A DNA stretch of 64,000 nt, taken from positions 18,429,610 through 18,493,609 of the forward strand of contig JANJXV010000025.1 in assembly GCA_024803745.1 (NCBI GenBank). Reading direction: 5' to 3'. The notes under the pieces were generated by a model that searched no databases, had not been told where the DNA came from, and saw only the letters and a list, made by a program, of their open reading frames with translations. This DNA is from Megascapheus bottae. Lineage: Eukaryota > Chordata > Mammalia > Rodentia > Geomyidae. The position numbers were made by a program, and so were the translations under genes. Below, in pieces: positions 8,391 to 64,000 of the stretch (the stretch's first letter is position 1; each line of letters begins with the position of its first letter).

Positions 8391-9122
8391 ACCTGGGTGC
8401 CAGTGGCTTACATCTGTAACCCTAGGTAGACTACTCAGGATGCTGAGATCTGAGAATCAAGTTTGAAGCCATCCTGGGCAGAAAAAATCCTTTAAGACTC
8501 TTTACCTCCACTTATACCAAAAAAAAAAAAAACCAAAAATGCCACAAGTCTACCTCTGAGTCCAGTGATGGAGTGCTAGCCTTGAACACAAAAGCTCAGG
8601 GGCAATACCCAGGGTCTGAGTTCAAGCCCCACAACTGGCATGTGCACATACACACACACTGCCTACAAGCAATTTGAAGCACAAGACTATTTTATCACCA
8701 TGGATTAATTTATCCCTTGAAAATATTTCCTACAACTCCTCAAACTACAGTGTCACCTTGTATTATTCAGTCTTTTCATTATAACAACAACAACTACAAT
8801 ACAACAATGTATGTTACTGGGCTGTACAGTTAGAGTAATCTGAGGCATTGTAGAGAAGAGATTTAAAACTACAAAATAATGCTGGGGTGCCAGTGGCTCA
8901 CTCCTATAATCCTAGCTATTCAGGAGGCTGCCATCTGGGGACCCCAATTTGAGGGCAGCTTGGGCAGGAAAATCTGTGAGATTCATCTTCAAATAACAAG
9001 AAGCCAGGAGTGGAACTGTGGCTGGTGTGGTAGAGGACTAGCTCTGAGCAAAAAAAAAAATGTTTAGAGACAGTGGCCAGACCCTAAATTCAGGCCACAG
9101 TACCAGCACAAAATAAATAAGA
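8391..9122 (+). repeat. Two 7SL-Geo SINEs with about 220 bp of unique DNA between
   Basis: 8391-8660 and 8880-9122 are plus-strand dimers (cagtggcttacatctgtaac; cagtggctcactcctataat). I recognise nothing in the AT-rich spacer 8661-8879. Confidence 0.65.
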
Positions 9123-9141
9123 AACAGATAAAACTACAGAT

Positions 9142-9430
9142 CAGGGTTGGAGGTATGGCTGAAGTGGTAGAGAACTTTACTAACAATAGTAAAGGTCTTG
9201 GGCTGGGATCATGGCTTAGTGGTAGACTGCTTGCCTAGCCTACATGAAGCTCTGGGTTGGATTCCTCATTACTGCAGAAAAAGCCAGAATTGGTGCTGTG
9301 TCTCAAGTGAAAGAGTGTTAGCCTTGAGCAGAAGCAGCAGAGGGACAGTTCTCAGGCCTTGAGTTCAAGCCCCAGGACTGGGGGAGGAAAAAAAAAAAAG
9401 TAAAGGCCTTGTACTTGAGACAAAAAAAAA
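9142..9430 (+). repeat. ID-like element interrupted by an IDL-Geo SINE
   Basis: An IDL-Geo copy (9201-9399) is bounded by agtaaaggtcttg and agtaaaggccttg (9188-9200, 9399-9411). The flanking ggttggaggtatggctgaag and a poly(A) tract belong to an older tRNA-derived monomer. Confidence 0.65.
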
Positions 9431-9728
9431 GTAGATCAATAATCAGAGTTTATAGTATAATAGCTTACAATCCAGCACTATGTGTATGCATAGTATATTA
9501 TCAGAAATGAAACTTCAGGCAAATTCTTAGCTTCCTATTTGGTGACCTGCCTTTGAAGAAGAGTAAACTATAAAAATAGATTGATAGTCACACTTTCTGA
9601 TGCCTACATGTGTAGGTCACATGTGCTTTTATCAAGGTTCCCAGATCACAGCTGCTTACATGGTTGATTATTGACAGCTTCCTGTCTATAGTCTTGCGAA
9701 ACACTTAAGCAAGAAAAGGATGATTCCA

Positions 9729-9826
9729 AGAGGAGGAGGAGGAGGAGGAGGAAAAGAAAAAAAGAAAAAGAGGAGGAGAAGGAAGAGAGAGAGAGAGAGA
9801 GAGGAGGAGGAGAAAAAGGAAAAGAA
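9729..9826 (+). repeat. Purine tract, GGA/GAA/GA-rich
   Basis: About 100 bases are almost purely A and G: GGA repeats, then GAAAA, then GA, then GGA. It lies between the two divergent promoters. Confidence 0.95.
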
Positions 9827-10024
9827 ATTCCATGGTGACAAGCATTTGAATGAGAGATTGGAGATTTGATTCATCTCACATCAGGCGATCTGGGGTATGG
9901 ATTGTGATACCAAAGGAAGTCAAGACTTCCTCTTTTCATAGATGCCCTTTAGGAAGCAGGTATCTTCTTTTGTTGTGCCACCCAAGGGTAAAAAGAACCA
10001 GGGTAAAGTTTCCCAACTCCTCTG

Positions 10025-10027
<3 letters not shown>

Positions 10028-10094
<67 letters not shown>
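10028..10094 (+). repeat. (GA)33 microsatellite
   Basis: An uninterrupted GA run of 67 bases. Serine-leucine and arginine-glutamate repeat frames across it are artefacts. Confidence 0.98.
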
Positions 10095-10098
<4 letters not shown>

Positions 10099-10195
10099 CG
10101 AGCAAGCCCAACCTGACATTCTGTCTGGTTTAAGCCACATCCTTAACCACTGACTGAAATCACATCACACTCCATTGGGCTGAGGCATCTTTTCC

Positions 10196-10635
10196 TTTTT
10201 TTTTTTTTGGTCAGTTGTGGGGTTTGAACTTAGAGCCTAGGCACTGTCCCCATGATCTTCAGCTAAAGGCTCGTGCTCTACCCCTTGAGCCACAGCCCCA
10301 CTTCAGGTTTTTCTGGTGGTTCACTGGAGATGAGTCTCTCAGATTTCTGTGCCTGGGCTGGCACAGAGATCCTCAGATCTCATCCTCCTGAGTAGGTAGG
10401 ATTACAGGAGCCCCTGCATCTTTTCCTTTAAATAAAAGGCAAATGGCCATTCAAAATGGCTCTCAGGCTGGGAGTTTGACCTAGTGGTAGAGTGCTTGCC
10501 TAGCATGCACAAAGACATTTCCTCAGAATCGAAAAAGTAGTGTTCTAGCCTTTAGAAGAAAACCCAAGGACAGTGCTCAGGCCCTGAGCTCAAGCCTAGG
10601 ACTAGCAAAAATAAATAAATAAATAAATAAAGTGA
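10196..10635. repeat. 7SL-Geo (minus) and IDL-Geo (plus) SINEs
   Basis: 10196-10412 is a reverse dimer ending in ggattacaggagcccc. 10467-10635 is a shortened plus copy whose tail has become (AAAT)n. Confidence 0.7.
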
Positions 10636-10908
10636 CTCCCAAAATAACCTAGCAGTTTCATTGCAATCTGAATGTCTGACATCAAGAACTAGGAAGTGGG
10701 TACAGCTCCTCTCCAGGAGGGACGTGGTTTTACCCTTCAACATTTGACTCCACTCAGATCAAAGAAGAGCTCAAGTGTCTAGACGATGGATTAACTTCAG
10801 TTATATATGTTAAAAAAATTTTTTTAACTAGCTTTACCTGAACAGAATCAATTATAGACAAAAAGAAGTTACTGATTGTAAAAGTAATTGATAAACAACC
10901 ACAGTTTT

Positions 10909-11150
10909 CAGCTGGGTGCCAGTGGCTCATGCCTGTAATCCTAGCTACTCAGGGGGCTGAGATCTGAGGATTATGGTTCAAAGTCAACCCAGGTAGGAAA
11001 GCCCATGAGACACTCCAATTAACTAGCAAAAAAAAAGCTGGAAATGGAGTAGTGGCTCTAGTGGTAGAACACTAACCTTGAGCAAAAGAATCTCAGAGAC
11101 AGTTCTTAGGCCTAGAGTTTGAGTCCCTGGACCCACCAAAATTAAGAAGG
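10909..11150 (+). repeat. 7SL-Geo SINE
   Basis: A clear example of the family: left half cagctgggtgccagtggctc and tgtaatcctagctactcagg, then the linker and Geo half. Confidence 0.75.
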
Positions 11151-11200
11151 AAAGAAAAGAAAAAGCAAGACAACAACCTATCATGAACACAAAGTGCATT

Positions 11201-11496
11201 TTCATTTTTTTTTTCTGGGCCCATTCTGGGGCTTCAACTCAGGGCTTGGGCACTAAGCTTTTGTGCTCAAAGATGGGACTTGAACTCAAGGTCTAGGCAT
11301 TATCCCCCAGTTCCTTTTACTCAAAACTAGCATCCTCCCCTTTCAGTTATAGTGCCACTGCAGGCTTTTTCTGAGTAGTTTATTGGAGATAAGAGTCTCA
11401 TGATCTTTCCTACCTGGCTGTCTTCGAACTTGTCATCTTCAGATCTTAGCCTTCTGAATAGCTAAGATTATAGACACAAGCCGCTAGCACCCAGGT
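11201..11496 (-). repeat. 7SL-Geo SINE with partly repeated Geo end
   Basis: Two versions of the Geo end (ggggcttcaactcagggc and gggacttgaactcaaggtc) precede one linker and one 7SL half. Confidence 0.6.
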
Positions 11497-11524
11497 CCTG
11501 TTTTAGTATAAAAAGTAAAACCAG

Positions 11525-11731
11525 GGACCAGGAATGTAGCCTAGCGGTAGCGTGCTCACCTAGCATGCAGGAAACCCTGGGTTTGATTCCTTGATACTAC
11601 ATATTCAGAAAAAGCTGGAAGTGGTGCTGTGACTCAAAGGTAGAGTGCTAGCCTTGAAAAAGCTCAAGGACAGTGTCCAGGCCTTGAGTTTAAGTCCCAG
11701 GACTGCCCCCCCCCAAAAAAAGTAAAACCAA
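11525..11731 (+). repeat. IDL-Geo SINE
   Basis: Full length, older type (ccctgggtttgattcc; gtgctgtgactcaaaggtag). The tail has a C run before the A run. Confidence 0.75.
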
Positions 11732-11933
11732 ACATATTAAATCATATCTGTATCAACCTGTCTAATTTTCTGGAGGGAAAAGTTTTCTAGTTCAATCTTA
11801 AACCTCACAAGAAGAAAAAGTGTTCCAAATGATTTGTTTCTTCTTCTCTAGCAATTAATAGAAAGGTAATATAGAAAAGCACACAAGTTGCAAAGGGAAC
11901 ACTGTGTAATCAGTACCCAAATTAAGAAAACAA

Positions 11934-12083
11934 ACAGCTGAGTCCTAGTGGCTCATGCCACATACACTTAATTGGAGATAAGTCTCATAGATTTTCTTGT
12001 CTGATCTGGGTTTTCCTGGAGATCCTCAGATCTCTGCCTCTTGAGTATTTACGTTTATAGACCTGGGCCACTAACACCTGGCT
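11934..12083. repeat. 7SL-Geo fragments in inverted order
   Basis: A short plus-strand 7SL start (agctgagtcctagtggctc) is joined to a reverse linker plus 7SL half (cttaattggagataagtc onward). Confidence 0.5.
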
Positions 12084-12184
12084 CATTTTGAGCCATTCGT
12101 TTTGAGTCTTGCAAAAAGAAAAAAGTAGTACTATTTTGTTTATCTTCTACTTCATTGGGGGTGGTGAGATTACTTCCTATTGTT

Positions 12185-12425
12185 GCAAGATGTTGCAGTC
12201 TATTTATACATTGCTAAAGAGTTTTTATTGGAGGAATGTCCAACAATTTATCCACTTATTGCCAATTGACATTTGAATTGTTTCCACAGTAACGGTTAAA
12301 TAGTGTTGCTATGACTGTGCTTGCATGTATTGATTTCTGTGGATATATGCCTAGGAGTAGAATAGCTGGGTCACAATGTAACTTTGCAGATGCTATCAGG
12401 TTTTCCAACTAGTCACACAGACTTA
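12185..12425 (-). repeat. LINE-1 3'-region fragment
   Basis: The order ccacttattgccaattgaca, tagtgttgctatgactgtg and tatgcctaggagtagaatag followed by gctgggtca matches the reverse of the non-coding 3' end of mammalian L1. Diverged and short. Confidence 0.6.
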
Positions 12426-12469
12426 TTCTTTCACCCTTAGTGGAAAGAAATTCTAGTTGGTCTAGATGG

Positions 12470-12762
12470 TTTCACGCATCTCATGCATGCCAGGCAAGCA
12501 TTCCACCACTGAGCCACATCCCCAGTTATTAACTCCTTTCTTCAGTCCCACCCTCTGGTCCTCAGGCTTGAACTAGGCCAACAACTCCGGGCCAGTTTCT
12601 TCTGCTCAAGACTAGCGTTCTACCACTTCTGACCTTTTGGTGGTTAATTTCAGAAAAGAGACTCATAGACTTTCCTTCCCAGGGCTGGCATTGAACCTTG
12701 ATCCAGCGCTCTGAAGCCTCCCCAGTAGCTAGGATTACAGGTGTCAACCATCAGCACCTAGA
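12470..12762 (-). repeat. ID-like fragment and 7SL-Geo SINE
   Basis: 12470-12527 is a reverse ID-like left half (catgccaggcaagcattcc). 12545-12762 is a reverse 7SL-Geo dimer ending just before the MAP2K1 CpG island. Confidence 0.65.
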
Positions 12763-13036
12763 TTTCCTTTTCTAGTCCTCTTTGCCTGCTCTCTTCTAGA
12801 TCCGAGACTTTTCCTTTCCTTACTTTGTATTTTTATAATTGTACATTTCTGCCAACAGGCCTTAAGCTGAGGCAGCAGCGCGCACACCACCTGGTAAACT
12901 GAGTCCCAGGGCAGGAACCCGGCAGGACGCAGCACTACCGCTCCCAGTTCGTCTGCTAAGAGTGTCTCGGGACAGCAGGGGGCGCCGCTGAGCCCACGCG
13001 GGGGCCCCGCCCCCAGGCCGCCACGCCACGCCCCCA

Positions 13037-13081
13037 TGACGTATTTCCGCGTCATCTGCCGCTGAGCTTTTCTCTTATTGG
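13037..13081. promoter_or_regulatory. MAP2K1: Paired CRE half-sites and inverted CCAAT box
   Basis: TGACG (13037-13041) and CGTCA (13050-13054) face each other across 8 bases. ATTGG at 13077-13081 (ATTGGCT) is an inverted CCAAT box for NF-Y. They sit about 70-110 bp upstream of the GC-rich segment where the 5' UTR should begin, a usual position for such sites. Confidence 0.6.
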
Positions 13082-13149
13082 CTGTTGGCCGGCCGTGGGG
13101 GCGGATCCGGAGTAGGTGTGAGTGGAGCTCGGCGGCCCGGCGGGGGCGA

Positions 13150-63811
<50,662 letters not shown>

Positions 63812-63834
63812 TGAACAAGCAGGCTTCTGCTGTT

Positions 63835-63853
63835 GGGTGGGGCAGGGGTAGGG

Positions 63854-63885
<32 letters not shown>

Positions 63886-63886
63886 C
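63835..63886 (+). repeat. G-run cluster and (GGAGCA)n short tandem repeat
   Basis: 63835-63854 has four G runs of 3-4 bases separated by 1-2 bases. From about 63855 a six-base unit GGAGCA repeats about five times. It starts 26 bases into MAP2K1 intron 6. Confidence 0.9.
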
Positions 63887-64000
63887 AGCTCTTGGGCTGG
63901 GTGATGGGGGAGGAGCATCAGGAAATGAGGGCTAAGCACAGTGCCCTCGCTCCTGAGGAGTCTATTTCCTGCTGGGGGAGGGGGGGAGAGCCCCGACCAC

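Noticed and set aside
9920..10140. Leu-Ser and Arg-Glu repeat proteins
   Set aside because: Pure translations of the (GA)33 microsatellite.
12185..12425. Active LINE-1
   Set aside because: Only a short diverged 3' piece, as at 19317-19850. No ORF1 or ORF2 coding sequence is present in the window.

Overview
This is vertebrate, specifically rodent, nuclear DNA. Two multi-exon genes with GT-AG introns are visible, head to head. TIPIN (minus strand) occupies the left end and MAP2K1/MEK1 (plus strand) starts near 13.1 kb and runs off the right edge. The dominant repeat is a dimeric SINE with an ID-like, tRNA-derived left half and a distinct right half. This fits the IDL-Geo SINE reported from Geomyoidea (kangaroo rats, pocket mice, pocket gophers), so the host is most likely a heteromyid or geomyid rodent. 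That lineage call rests on family recognition, not on a database search.

Layout. Positions 1-7.6 kb hold the 5' half of TIPIN in reverse: coding exon 4 (1134-1209), exon 3 (2593-2665), exon 2 with the start codon (3375-3512), and a non-coding exon 1 ending at the donor at 7491. Exon 1 sits in a CpG island whose promoter has an E2F palindrome, a CCAAT box, a CHR-like site and a TCTCGCGAGA element. Positions 7.7-12.8 kb are a repeat-rich spacer. Positions 12.9-13.8 kb are the MAP2K1 CpG-island promoter, 5' UTR and exon 1 (ATG at 13640). Intron 1 (13.7-45.4 kb) is packed with SINEs, often nested, with microsatellites, old MIR, L2, L1 and B1-like pieces, and a few SINE-poor islands. Exons 2 (45451-45661), 3 (46388-46534), 4 (49311-49388), 5 (50302-50353) and 6 (63684-63808) follow. 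The coding part in the window is MEK1 codons 1-231: docking site, nuclear export signal, N-lobe, catalytic loop, DFG and the activation-loop serines.

The two genes are not functionally coupled in an obvious way. TIPIN partners TIMELESS in the replication-fork protection complex. MEK1 is the RAF-to-ERK kinase. They are divergent neighbours in other mammals too. I see no CRISPR array, operon, intact virus or undescribed protein-coding system. The most interesting material is the SINE biology: two dimeric families sharing one right-hand module, loss of polymerase III box matches in the right half of the younger family, and insertion nests with readable target-site duplications. Also notable are the compact TIPIN promoter and a G-quadruplex motif just downstream of MAP2K1 exon 6.

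In the repeat entries, 'IDL-Geo' means the ID-like left half plus Geo right half. '7SL-Geo' is my descriptive label for a 7SL/B1-like left half joined to the same right half. Boundaries of repeats are read by eye and good to about 10-20 bases.
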